Shown here piece by piece: positions 11,157 through 23,400 of a stretch of 64,000 nt of DNA. The stretch is from Chamaecyparis obtusa (lineage: Eukaryota; Streptophyta; Pinopsida; Cupressales; Cupressaceae): assembly GCA_027943335.1 (NCBI GenBank), contig BSBK01001156.1:351001-415000 (forward strand), written 5' to 3'. How positions within the stretch are numbered: position 1 is the first letter of the stretch; each line of letters begins with the position of its first letter. Both the position numbers and the translations under genes were made by a program. The notes below the pieces were generated by a model. That model ran no database searches, was not told the origin of the DNA, and saw only the letters and a list, made by a program, of their open reading frames with translations.

Positions 11157-14100
11157 ATGTCTTACAAAAGAGAAATTCCAAGGCTTAACAGAAATAACTT
11201 TTCAGCATGGAAAGGTCTCATGAGATTACATCTAGCTTCCATTGGTGATTCAAGATGCAAATATATTGATCAAGAATATACAATTCCTACTGGCACATTA
11301 ACTGTTGAAGACATTGCAGAGAAGAAGAACCATAACACTATGATGATAGACATTGCATCAGCTCTTAGCTATGAAGACTTTGATGAAATCAAAGACTGCA
11401 CAACTGCTCATGAAATGTGGAACAAGCTGAAGAAAATCTATGGCGGTGATGACAATGTGAAGAGAGCCGAAGCAGAGAGCCTAAGAGGACAGTTTGATCA
11501 AATGAAAATGAGAGAAGAAGAAAACATTGCAAAATATGTTGAAAGGATCAAGACAAGTGCTAGTGCAATCAGAGCTTCTGGAGGAAAAATTGATGATGAA
11601 ATGGTTATAAGTAAGGTTCTTAGAACATTACTCCCTATTTATGCAATAAGATTTTCTGCTATTCAAGAAATAAGATGTGAAGAAAATCACAATATAACTT
11701 TGGATGCCTTAGTTGGAAGATTGACAGCCTTTGAACTGGATAACTTTGACAACTGTGTTCCAACTTCTAAAAATATTGAATCAGCTTTTGAGGCCAAACT
11801 TTCACTGAAGAAAGGGAAGAAAATCCAATCACAAAGTGAAGAAGAATCAGAGGAAAGTTATGATAGTGATCTTGAAGTTATTGAAGCATTACTTGCAAAG
11901 AAGTATTCAAGAGGTAGAGGAAAATACAGAGGTAAAACTCCCTTAATCTATTTTTCATGTGAAGAAATTGGTCATATTGCAGCTAGGTGTCCAAATAAGC
12001 AAAGAAAAGATGAGAAGAAAAATTACAAGTACAATGGCAATAAAAATTTCAAATCATTCAAGGAAAAAGGTAAGAAAACATATTTCTTAGCTAAAGATTC
12101 GGATGATAGTGAAGAAGAAATTGTTTTCATTAGTGTAAAAGATGAATCTGATAATGATGAAGATGAGATGGCACTTATCTCTCATATAAGAAAGAATGAT
12201 ACATGGATTATACACAGTGGATGCTCACATCATATGACTGGTGACAGGACCAAGTTTGAACACTTTGAAAACTTTGATGGTGGTAATGTAAGGTTTGGAA
12301 ACAATGAACCCTGTTGTATAAAAGGGAAAGGATGAATTTCATTAACCAAAGAATTTATATGTGATAATGCATATTGGGTCGAAGGACTAAACCATAATCT
12401 TCTAAGTGTAGCATAGCTAATCAACATTGGATTCAAGGTTGAATTCATGAATGGCAAAGCAAGACTGGTGGATGACAAAGGAAAACTGATAGGATCAGGC
12501 AAACAAACCAAAGGTAACCTGTTTTATCTTGATCTTGGTGATTACTCATGTTTTATTGCTCAAATTGAAGAAAGTTGGTTATGGCACAAAAGGTTATGTC
12601 ATGTAAATTTTGACAACATGATGAAAATAAGCAAATTCAAGAAAGTAAGAGGTATTCCTACTTTGAAGAAACCTGATGTTGGTCTATGCAAGAATTGTCA
12701 AATTGGTAAAATGGGAAAGTCTAGTTTCAAAATTAAAAACTATCAATCTGAAGATATTTTGGAAATTGTGCATACTGATTTATGTGGACCTATTGGAATT
12801 GAGAGCTATACCAGAGAAAAATTCTTTATTCTCTTTCTTGATGATTATTCTAGAATGATGACTGTTATGTATTTAAGAGAAAAGTCTGAAGCATTTGAGA
12901 AGTTCAAATGGTATTTAGAAAAAGTAGAAAAGGAAACAGGAAAAAGAATAAAATGTTTGAGATCAGACAGAGGTGGTGAATTCATCTCCCATGAATTTAA
13001 TAATTTCTGCATTGAAAGAGGAATCAAAAGATAGGTATTAGCCTCGAGAACTCCTGAGGAGAATGGAATAGCTGAAAGAAGAAACAGATCTATCATGGAC
13101 TGTGCAAGGACTCTAATGATTGAAAAGAACATTGCTATGAAATACTGGAAGGAAGCTATCATCACTGCAGTTCATACCTTGAATCGAGTACAGCTGAGAA
13201 AAGACACATTCAAGACTCCATATGAGCTATGGTATGGCTACAAACCAAATGTAAGTTACCTAAAAGTATTTGGTAGTAAATTTTACATCTTGAAAGATTC
13301 TAGAAAAGGAAAATTTGATGTAAAAAGTGATGAAGGAATATTTTTGGGATATTCTTGCAAAAGTAAGGCATATAGATGTCTAAATTTGTCTACTCACAAA
13401 ATCATAGAAAGTGCACATGTGAGAATTGATGAGTTTGCAGAAAAGATTGAAGAAGAAAGCAAAAAGGAACCAAAGGACTACAGAAAATTTGTTTACATCG
13501 AACCTGATACATTGCCAGACACATGTAAGGAGACTACATCTACCGAGCCCAGTACAGTAACTGAGTCACAAGAAGAAGTTCAGACCGAGTCACAAAGTAC
13601 CAAGTCTCAGTCTGAAGCTACTGAGCAAGTATCTACCGAGCCCAAGCAGTCTGAACCTAAAGATGAAGAAGATGACAATGTAACTCATTCAGGAAGCAAG
13701 GAACCTATATTAGCCAAGTACATCATAAAGCATCACAAACCAGATCAGATTATTGGAAACAAATTAGATGGTACTATGACAAGAAGTAAACTAAAAGGTA
13801 CATGTTTATTTGCTGATTTTGAACCTAAAAATATCACAGATGCATTAGAAAATGAAAGTTGGATTGAGGCTATGAATGAAGAAATAGAGAAAATAGAGAA
13901 AAATAAGACATGGACTCTTGTACCTAGGCCTAAAGATAAAAATGTAATTGGGAAAAAATGGGTATTCAAAAATAAATTGAATGAAGATGGTCAAGTATCA
14001 AGAAACAAAGCAAGATTGGTATGTAAAGGATATTCTCAAGAAGAAGGAATAGATTATGGAGAGACTTTTGCTCCTGTTGCAAGATTAGAAGGTGTGAGGA

Positions 14101-15359
14101 CTTTACTTGCATATGCAGCACATAAATGATTTAAGGTATATTAGATGGATATCAAATCTGCTTTTCTCAATGGTATTCTTGAGGAAGAAGTCTACATTGA
14201 GCAACCTAAAGGTTTTATTGATCCAGACAAAAGGGATATGGTCTGCAAATTACACAAAGCATTGTATGGTCTGAAACAAGCTCCTAGAGTATGGTATGAA
14301 AGATTACATAACTATCTTACTCAGATTAATTTCAAAAGGGCTAATGACAATAGCAATTTATACATAAAAGAAGGATCAGATAACAAAATTATTTTGGCAA
14401 AAATATTTGTGGATGATACTGTGTTTACAGGAAATGATGATCAGTGCAAAGAATTTTCAGAGCTTATGAATAAAGAATTTGAAATGTCTATGTTTGGTCA
14501 GATAGAATTCTTTGTTGGACTTCAGATTCAGCAGAACAAAAATGGTATCTACATTACTCAGTCTAAATATATCAGGGAAATATTTAAGAAATTTGGTATG
14601 GAAGATTCAAAACCAGTTGGTACACCCATGTGTACTAGACTAAAGCTTACCAAAGATGATGATTCAAAAGAAGTAGATCAGACCTTATATAGATCAATGA
14701 TTGGAAAATTACAGTATGTGGTACACACAAGGCCTGACATTGCCTTAGCAGTTGGAATAGTGGCAAGATTCTCGGCTAAACCCAGAGAAAATCACATGAT
14801 GGCAATCAAAAGAATCTTGAGGTATTTAAGGGGAACTGAAGATTATGGCTTGTGGTATAAATTTGGAGGCAATCTGGATTTAAAAGTGTTTGCTGATGTT
14901 GATTGGGCAGGAAACATTGATGATAGAAAGAGTACAAGTGGTGGAGCATTCTTTCTTGGAAAGAGGTTAGTATCTTGGACTAGTAAAAAGCAAAATTGCA
15001 CATCCCAATCCACAGTAGAAGCAGAATATGTTGCTGCAGCAGTAAACTGCTCTAATATTATATGGTTTAAACAGCTTTTGGAAGGCATGAAGGTTGAGAT
15101 CAAAGAACCAGTTGTTATGTTTTGTGATAATACAAGTGCAATAAATATTTCAAAGAATCTAGTAATGCATTCCAAAACCAAGCACATTGCAATTAAATAT
15201 CACTTTGTCAGAGAATTGGTGTAGGACAAGGAAATCAAATTGGAATATATTCATACAAAAGAAAAAATTGCAGATATCTTCACCAAACCACTACCTAAGG
15301 ATGCATTCTTGTATCTAAGAGGCAAGTTAGGGGTCACTCCCCTATCCGAGGTTCACTAA
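11157..15359 (+). pseudogene. Copia A gag-pol polyprotein with six in-frame stops
   Basis: The ATG at 11157 follows the primer site by about 50 bases and matches the start of the related copia B and C gag. Order: gag (UBN2-like, to about 11800), zinc knuckle (11946-11990), protease (about 12195-12260), GAG-pre-integrase (LWHKRLCH, 12583), integrase core with SDRGGEF and [10 protein letters not shown], an acidic TE-rich linker (13500-13680), RT with FVDD (14409) and RNase H ending near 15220. Stops lie at 12333, 12414, 13032, 14127, 14142 and 15222; four are TAG where relatives have Gln CAG. Two key residues are also changed: the first zinc-knuckle Cys is Tyr (11949) and the protease catalytic Asp is His (12213). 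The frame itself is unbroken to TAA at 15357. Confidence 0.95.
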
Positions 15360-15505
15360 ATAAAGTTTTAGTGATGCATCAACCAGAACATGTTGAAGAT
15401 CAATCAGTTGATGCAGCACAGTCAGGGAATCATTGCATATGAATCAGTACATAAGGTACATTGATATTTATCAAAACTATGTAAGTTATCTTTGGCATGT
15501 GTTGT

Positions 15506-15518
15506 CAAAGAGGGAGAG
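15506..15518 (+). promoter_or_regulatory. Second purine-rich tract in the copia A 3' UTR
   Basis: CAAAGAGGGAGAG, almost identical to the polypurine tract about 200 bases downstream; a weaker AGAGGGAGAG lies near 15568. Confidence 0.5.
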
Positions 15519-15700
15519 TTTGCTGTCATTTCAAGAAATTTATAAGAAGAATAATTTGAGAAGTTAAGAGGGAGAGTTCTCAGTTAGAGAAAGAAGTTTG
15601 AAGATGATGAGAATCAGAATGAAGCTAAGGATATGTTTCTTACTCTTGGTTTATCTGTGAAATTTCATTATGCTATGACATGTTGTGTTGCCATCAATGC

Positions 15701-15713
15701 CAAAGAGGGAGAT
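15701..15713 (+). promoter_or_regulatory. Copia A polypurine tract
   Basis: CAAAGAGGGAGAT abuts the 3' LTR; the same tract precedes the 3' LTRs of B and C. Confidence 0.9.
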
Positions 15714-16941
15714 TGGTGGATACAATTGTCTAAAGGACATTGTTGGATTAGCTATGTGTTGTCTTTGATGTCACACAAATGTCATTTCAATTATCGCTCT
15801 CAGTATCTACCGAGTTCAGTTGGTCAGCTAAGCGGTTCTCAGTATCTACCGAGTTCAGTCGGTCAGCTAAGTGGTTCTTAGTATCTACCAAGCTCAGTCG
15901 GTCAGCTAAGCCATTTTTAGTGTCTACCGAGTTCTCTCAGGTGTCTAAAGGAAACATGACAGGATAACAGTGTTAACCGAGCCTCCTCGGTTATCGAAGG
16001 AAATTAGTGGTTACCGAGCTCTCTCGGTCTCCAAAGGATGTTGCAGAATTCACTGTGGTTACCGAGTTCTCTCGGTCACCGAAGGAAATCTTTTCAGGAT
16101 TAATGTTTACCGAGCAAGGTAGGCCCTTTCAAAGAATTTTTTTATCATAGTTTGTTTATCCCAGTTAACTGTTATAATAATTATTAGTGCCAACTTGTAA
16201 ATCTAAATGATTATGAAATGGCATATATATATATAGAAGGTCAAATGGTGAATAAAATATATACAATATGCAGAAATCATTTTTGAAGAAAGGTGTGTGT
16301 GAATTTTGAAGGATGGTCATATATCCTTGAGGAGTAGCAAATATTTAATTGATCAGTAAGGATCTAGTGAAACAGAATAGAGATCTATATTCAGCAATTC
16401 AGTTGGAGGTTATTTCATTGTTACTCTCTAGCAATTGTAGGAGTGATATCAAAATCTCTTAACCGAGCTGGTTTAACAACCATTTTGTAAATCTTCTTAC
16501 AAGGTAACAGTTCTATTGAATTGTTTCAAGACCTCTTACAAGGTGACTCCTAGCAGGGTGATTAAATCCTCTAACAAGGTCACACCTAACAGTGTGTTTT
16601 GTAACCTTTTACCAGGTTGGCTTCTAACTGGGCATCAGTTCAGAAGAGTGAAAAATAGTAACTAGTTACATTGGTGGTTTTTCCCATATTGGGTTTCCAC
16701 AGTAAATCTGGTGTCTCTTGTGTTCATGTTATTTTCTTTATTCATGTAAGTTAATCAGTGATGAATGATTAAGAACAGTTTAATTATTACACACTTCAAG
16801 GATCAAGTTTTCAGCATTTCTCTGTATAATTACCGAGTGGCACAGTAAATAATTTGCTAAGATATTTAAGGGATCAGTGGTAATATTTTGTGGTTAACTG
16901 ATTCACCCCCCCTCTCAGTTACTGCATCTATATTTCCAATA
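15714..16941 (+). repeat. Copia A 3' LTR
   Basis: Full-length match to the 5' LTR. The palindromic array (15801-16121) is better preserved here than in the 5' copy. The end reads CCAATA, with CA changed to TA, then gttagg. Confidence 0.95.
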
Positions 16942-16947
16942 GTTAGG

Positions 16948-17826
16948 ATCTTGTATAAGTATCTGACATCATCTTGTTTGATCTTACTAATCACAGTTCT
17001 TCTACCATTATAAGATGAATTTGTGTTGTCTATGACTATTTTCCTCATGTTATTCTCATTTAAAGGAATGGATCCAATTTTAGATAGTCCAGTGACTTCA
17101 TGAATCAAATCAGCTGTGATATCTATCACTCTATTTGCTAACCAAAACATCCCATTATGAATTTTGCTTAAGATTATCTTAGTACATTCTTCATTGTCAA
17201 ATTCATACTGTAATGCATACTTAATGATTTCATTGTCTTTCAAATGTTCAAAACCTTCTTTCAATGTCATGTCCTGATTGTAGATTTTCTAATATTCATT
17301 GGTGAAATCACTATCACTAATAGTCTCTAGTTTTCATCCAAGATAACTTCTGACATTCTCTAGGTGTAAAACTCTGTCTAGTACGGATGATAAAGCTAAC
17401 CTAGGATCATCTTAAAAGGGTTCTACTAGTTCCCTTTTCAACTTAGGTCCATTTTTGTCTCTGACATTGTGAATTAAAGAAACATCCATGATTTCTTCTA
17501 ATTCCTTCCCTGATTTAAAGATTTGTCAAGTAAAATACCTCAATTTTGTGATTTTAAGGCTTGCATAGATTCGACACAAAATTCTTCTCCAAATCCTTGC
17601 AAAATGCTTCCAATCACTTCTCTTTGATCTCCTTAACACTTGAATTCACTTTGATGATCAAATAATACCGATCATGACCTTTTATTAATTCAATCTCACT
17701 TAGATCTGACATTGCATTCAATTCTTTTTCTGCTTCTTTCCAAAAAGTTGTTTTTGCTAACCTGCAAAATTTAAAACTTGTTGCGATATCGTAAAACATA
17801 ATATTTTTCTTTGTGCTCTTAACCAT
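16948..17826 (-). pseudogene. E1 ORF2, N-terminal part (unknown protein)
   Basis: The minus-strand frame starts at an ATG at 17826 and runs, with stops and a frame change, to the copia A insertion, then continues at 9869. Segment 17614-17826 is open for 70 residues. The best-kept part (about 16948-17270) has a W-L-A-N-R-V-I-D-I-T segment followed by a hydrophobic stretch and G-L-S-K, then a basic stretch leading into the joint. That pattern, a helical block ending at a Gly-Leu turn, recalls the N-terminal domains of plant retroelement accessory ORFs such as Athila ORF1. I can only call it similar in appearance. The frame between 17280 and 17610 is broken by three or more stops. Confidence 0.6.
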
Positions 17827-17934
17827 AGCATTAGAACATCATATACTACCTTGCATTAACTAGGAAAGACTTAGTTCATCATATATCTACTTGTACACTA
17901 ATCTAAGTTCCTATTCTACTATAATTTTCATAAA

Positions 17935-18473
17935 TTAAGTACTTTGAGATGGGTCAAGTAAAGATTCATTCTTACCTTTTAATGCTTCACCTTCTTGATT
18001 ACTTTCAATTTTGAATATGTCTCCTTGACTTGTGCTTTTGATAAACTTCACTTCATTTGATTTACTACAACATCCTTTCTGACTGTTTCTTGCATCTTCA
18101 TTTCTTCTTGCATGACTTCTGGGATTAGGATTAGGATGAAAAACTCTATCATTCATTCTGGAAAACCTTGCTATATGTCCAATCTTGTTGCATATTTGAC
18201 AAACAATTCCATTATTTCCATATCTTTGTCTAGGATGATTGATCTGTGATCTACAGTTTCTAGCAATGTGTCCAACCTTGTTGGATCTATAACATATTAC
18301 TCCATTTATTCTGTTCATATCTTCAGTAGGTTTCTTATCTACATTGTTAGTATTCCTAAACATTCTACTACCATCATTATTCTCAATATATTTAGGTTTC
18401 CTACATTCAATAGCTCTATGTCCAAAACCATGACAATTATAGCAATAACCATTAAGAGGTTTAAATTCCTTAC
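17935..18473 (-). pseudogene. E1 gag-like protein, C-terminal part with zinc knuckles
   Basis: Minus-strand frame from the copia B joint to a TAA just before 17935. It holds three CCHC-type knuckles: one ending near 18410 (C-x2-C-x4-H-x4-C intact), one near 18290 (second Cys is Ser) and one near 18190 (last Cys lost). After the knuckles come basic and Ser/Lys-rich stretches. A fourth, intact knuckle lies on the other side of copia B near 26220-26260. Several knuckles in a row suggest RNA or DNA binding, as in retroviral nucleocapsids. Neighbour: ORF2 begins 109 bases downstream. Confidence 0.75.
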
Positions 18474-19969
18474 TGTTAATATGATTTAGAACAATAGAGA
18501 GGGGGGGCGGGGTGAATCAGTTGTTCTCAGGTCCTGATGTATAAAATAACTTCAAAAACATTTTTTTAAATCAGATCAAGCAACCAAAACAAACTCAGTC
18601 ATCACTGATTCAATAATAGAAACATATAACTCAACAGTCCACTACCCAGCTGTATCTAACTTGTAAAACATAGAAATGTTCAAACCCAAAAACATTCACA
18701 CAAGTATTGACACCAAGATTTATAGTGGAAATCCAATATGGGAAAAACCACTTTGTAACATGCTACTATTATTTTCACTCTTCTGAAGTGAGCTCGGTTA
18801 AAATCCAACCCTGTCAAAGGTTACAATACACACTGTCAAGTGTGACCCGATTAAAGGATTGCAATCACCCTATTAAAAGTGAGCCCAGTCAAAGGACTTA
18901 CATACACTCCATTAGAATGCAACCTTGTTCAAAGGATTTAACATATGACTGTTAGGTCAACCTCTGTTAAAAGGATTTTGACTGTTACAATGGTTAGAAA
19001 GTAGTAGTAGTATTGATCTGAAAACATACAACTCACTTTGCAAAATATCAGATCCAATTTCATACACAAATGCTATTTTACTGACTTTGAAACTTTTCCA
19101 TCTCCACTTCTGATCTTCTCAGAACTTTCCTTCAAGCAATCACCACAATTTTCCTTCAGCCTTTTCACTTATATAGTCAATAAAACTTTATTGTTCTTCC
19201 ACCATCTCCTTCACCCATGCGTACACATACCTAGTGCTTCAGTTCCCTTAATACTTTCCTATGTTAGGTTAACTTTTCTTTTGCCGCTTAATCTCCTTCG
19301 TAGATCTTAGGGTTAGGTCAAATACATTGCATCTACCCACTTCATGTTCTTCATCTCCTCTTCTAGAATCATCTCAAAGCTCATAAACATTTACCATAAA
19401 ATGTTTTACGAAGCATTAAATGCTTCTATACAGTCAATAAATAAAGTCAACACATTTTACATAATCCAAGAATTCAAAAATGTCAGCTCCAAATCTGAAT
19501 TCTCTTCAAATATAAAATTGTTGATGCTCGGTCAATACTATGATCATCCACTTGGTCTCCATGTAAAACGCTCGGTCACTAGTAAAACTATTTCCTCGGC
19601 AAATACTGTCTTCCTCGGCAATTTACTGATACTCTATCGATACTAGATTTTTGCTAGGCATCCACTAACTTGGTCGACTCTGTCATAGCTTGGCTTAAAC
19701 ATGATTTCTTCATTTTTGCTCAGTTAAGCCTACCAGTTTAGTCTTCAATCTTACTAAGATAAACAATACATTGTCTGATCATTGTATAACATAGTCAAGT
19801 ACACTTTGTAGTATCAAGATAACTCAACCTTTCCTTAGGTGCAATTGTTACCAACCTTTCTTTCCCTTCTCACCATAGATATAGTACTTTCCTAAGTAGC
19901 AACAGTCTTACCAGTTAAGGTTTGACATCAATGACAATACAATAATTGTTTCAATTATAGTTTCTAACA
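18474..19969 (-). repeat. Copia B 3' LTR
   Basis: TGTTAATATGATTT to CTAACA on the + strand, matching 24719-26210. It holds a G-run near 18501 and CTCGG half-sites at 19527-19620 in the U3 part. The leader hairpin is at 18725-18751. Confidence 0.95.
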
Positions 19970-19982
19970 ATCTCCCTCTTTG
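19970..19982 (-). promoter_or_regulatory. Copia B polypurine tract
   Basis: Minus-strand CAAAGAGGGAGAT next to the 3' LTR, identical to the copia A tract. A second copy lies at 20226-20239. Confidence 0.9.
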
Positions 19983-20454
19983 GCATTGATGGCAACACCA
20001 TATGATATCACCTGAATAACACATGGATTACCAACCAATCCAAAAAAAACTTATCTGTCCATCAAAGAAAATTTATAATATCCTTATCTTCATTTTGATT
20101 CAGAATCTATAAATCTCACTTTTGTGACCATCAGAAGTATCTGAATCTCCCTCTATCCTGATTTTTCATTTCAGTTCAATCTCCCTTTCTTTCAGTGTCA
20201 TGTGTTATAGTATTATTTTAGTTCAATCTCCCTCTTTGACAAAAATGCCAAAGCAGCAACTCAAACATACATCCAACAGATGTAGATATATCTGTTAAGC
20301 ATAGTGTTTCTCCCTTTGTCATCTTTCTTATGAAAAATTTCTTGTCTTTGCTTCTTCTTCACAGCTCTAGGATAGTCCTAAAGTGTGACAATCTTCTACA
20401 TCAATCTGTGAAATGTTCTGTTGTAGCATATTTGATGCAGTGCTCCTAGCTTGG
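19983..20454 (-). other. Copia B 3' untranslated region
   Basis: No coding sequence. Several purine-rich tracts on the minus strand resemble the polypurine tract; the best is at 20226-20239, followed by GACAAAAATGCC. Confidence 0.6.
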
Positions 20455-23400
20455 CTAGGCAACCTCAGTTAGGGGAAGGACTTCCTTGTCTTGTACCAAT
20501 TCCCTCAAATAGTGATACTTGATTGCTATGTGTTTGGTCTTAGTGTGCATCACTGGATTCTTAGAAATATTGATAGCACTTGTGTTGTCACAGAAAATAA
20601 CAACAGGTTCAATGATTTCTTCTTTCATGCCTATCAACAACTATTTTATCCATATCAAATTTGAACAGTATACTACAACAACAACATACTTGGCTTCAGT
20701 AGTAGATTGGGAAATAAAATTTTGTTTCTTGCTTGTCCAGGAGACTAATCTCTATCCAAGAAAGAAAGTGCCACCACTAGTGCTTTTTCTATCATCTACA
20801 TTTCCTGCCCAATCAACATCAGTATATACTCTAAGTTCAAATTTGTCATTCTTCTTGTAGTATAACCCATAGTCAACAGTTCCTTTCAAGTATCTCATGA
20901 TTCTTTTCATCACCATCATGTGTGTATCCTTAGGATTGGCAGAGAATCTTGCCACAATCCCAACAACTAATGCAATATTAGGTCTACTATGTACAACATA
21001 CCGCAATTTTCCAATCATGGATCTGTACAAAGTCTGGTTAACTTCTATAGCATCATCATTCTTAGATAACTTTTGTCTAGTAACCATAGGAGTTCCCACT
21101 GGTCTAGCATCTTCCATTCCAAAAGTTTTCAGTATTTCATTAACATACTTAGACTGTGTAATGAAAATACCTTTCTTCATCTAATATACTTGTAAACCAA
21201 CAAAGAATTTGATCTCACCAAACATACTCATCTCAAATTCAGTTTGCATTTCATGTGAAAAACTTTTACATAATGCATCTTTTCCACCAAAAATAATGTC
21301 ATCAACAAAAATTTTGGCCAACAAAATACCTCTACCTTCTTCATCTTTCATATACAGATTGCTTGTGTCATTTGTCCCAGAGAATCCAATCTATATCAGA
21401 TAATCATGCAACTGCTCATAACATGGTCTGGGAGCTTGTTTCAATCCATATAAAGCTTTGTTCAATTTGCATACCATGTGTCTTCTGTTTGGATCAATAA
21501 AACCTTCTGGTTGTTATATATAAATTTCTTCTTCCAGTATACCATTTAAAAATGCAGACTTGACATCCATTTGATATACCTTGAAATCTTTATAAGTAGC
21601 ATATGCAAGCAGAGTTCTTACTCCTTCCAATCTAGCTATAGGGGTAAATGTCTCCCCATAATCAATTCCTTCTTCTTGTGCGTAGCCTTTGCATACTAGT
21701 TTAGCTTTGTTCCTAGTGACTTCACCTTTTTCATTCAACTTGTTTCAAAATACCCACTTTTTTCCTATAACATTCTTATCTGCAGGTCTCGGCACTAGAG
21801 TCCAAGTTTCATTTTTCTCAATTTGGTCAATCTCTTCATTCATTGCTTGTATCCAGTCTTCATTTTCTAATGCCTCTTTAGTTGTCTTAGGTTCAAATTC
21901 ACATAGTAAGCATGTTGGATCTTTTGTCTTGCTTCTGGTCTGAATTCCAGTGTCTTTATCTCCAATTATTTGTTCAGGCTTGTGATGTCTTCTTACATAT
22001 TTTTCCAAAATAAGTTCAACATTTTTCTCTTCTATTTCATCAGGTTCCCCAACAAGATTGTTAGATTCAGCTTCTGAATGCTCGACAACCTCTTCCTGAT
22101 CCTCAACAACATTATCTTGTAGCTCAACATGTTTTTGTTCTCTCTCGGTACTGTTTTCCTGATGCTCGACATCATCTATCTGTCGCTCGACATTTCTTGC
22201 CCGAGACTCAGCATCAGGTGTAGGTCTATTACCTACCTCTTCTATTTCCTCAATGTACACAAAAGATCTTTAATCTTCTAGTTCTCTTTTGTTGTCGGCT
22301 TCATTTCTTTCTCCATACTCATCAATTTTTACATTCACACTTTCCACAATTTTGTTAGTGTTAGAGTTCAAACACTTATAAGCTTTACTTTTTGTGGAGT
22401 AGCCTAGGAATATGCCTTCATCATTTTTAGCATCAAAATTTCCATTCCTATTGTCTTTCAATATGTAACACTTTCTTCCAAAGATTCTAAAGTATTTAAC
22501 ACTCGATGCATGCCTATACCATAATTCATAGGGTGTCAGATGTGTACCTTTCTTGATATGTACTCAGTTAAGAGTGTAAACAACTATACTTATAGCTTCT
22601 TTCCAGTATTTCTGTGCCACATTCTTTTCAATCAATAATGTCCTTGCACATTCCAAAATAGATTGTTTCCTTCTTTTTGCTACACCATTCTATGGAGGTC
22701 TCCTAGGTGCAAACATCTGTCTTTTGATTCCTCGATTATTGCAAAATAGATTAAATTCATTTGATGTAAATTCTCCACTATGGTCATATCTAAGACATTT
22801 TAGGTTCCTACTTGTCTCCTTCTCAACCTTAGCCAAATACCACTTAAAAAATTGAAAAGCATCAGATTTTTCTTTTAGAAACATTACATGCATCATCCTA
22901 GTATGATCATCAACAAACAAGATAAAATATCTAGCAGCACAGTAACTTTGTATACCCATAGGTCCACAAAGGTCAGTATGAACCAAATCTAAAATGTGTT
23001 CAGAAGTAAAGGATTTTCTCTTGAAACTTGACTTAGTCATTTTTCCTAACTAACATTCTTTGCACATCACATTCTCAGGTTTCTTCAATGTAGGTAGGTC
23101 TCTTAGTTTCTTCTTCTTACTTATCTCTACCAAATTGTCAAAGTTAACATGACATAGCCTCTTATGCCATAACCAGATGTCATCAAGTTGTGCAAACAAA
23201 CATATTTCTTTAGATAGGTCAAGATAGAACAAATTACCTCTAGTCTGCTCACCACTTCCAATTAGTTCACCAGTAGCATCAAATATCTTAGCTTTCTTGT
23301 GATGAAATTCTACTCGGTAACTAGTTTTGTTGAGCTGAGCAACACTTAACAAATTATAATTCAATCCTTCAACCCAATAAGCATTTTCACAAGAGATCTT

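Larger units (their letters stand above)
9870..16941 (+). mobile_element. Copia A: complete Ty1/copia LTR retrotransposon, inactive
   Basis: LTRs of 1225 bp (9870-11094) and 1228 bp (15714-16941), target duplication gttagg (9864-9869 and 16942-16947), Met-tRNA primer site and purine tract are all present. A single gag-pol frame runs from 11157 to 15359 with no frameshift but six in-frame stops. Domain order gag, zinc knuckle, protease, integrase, RT, RNase H is copia type. It lies inside ORF2 of E1. Close similarity of both LTRs and the unbroken frame make it one of the younger inserts. Confidence 0.95.

Noticed and set aside
15633..15967. Open frames with a Ser/Phe-rich repeat
   Set aside because: They are translations of the tandem 39 bp units of the copia A 3' LTR, not a gene.
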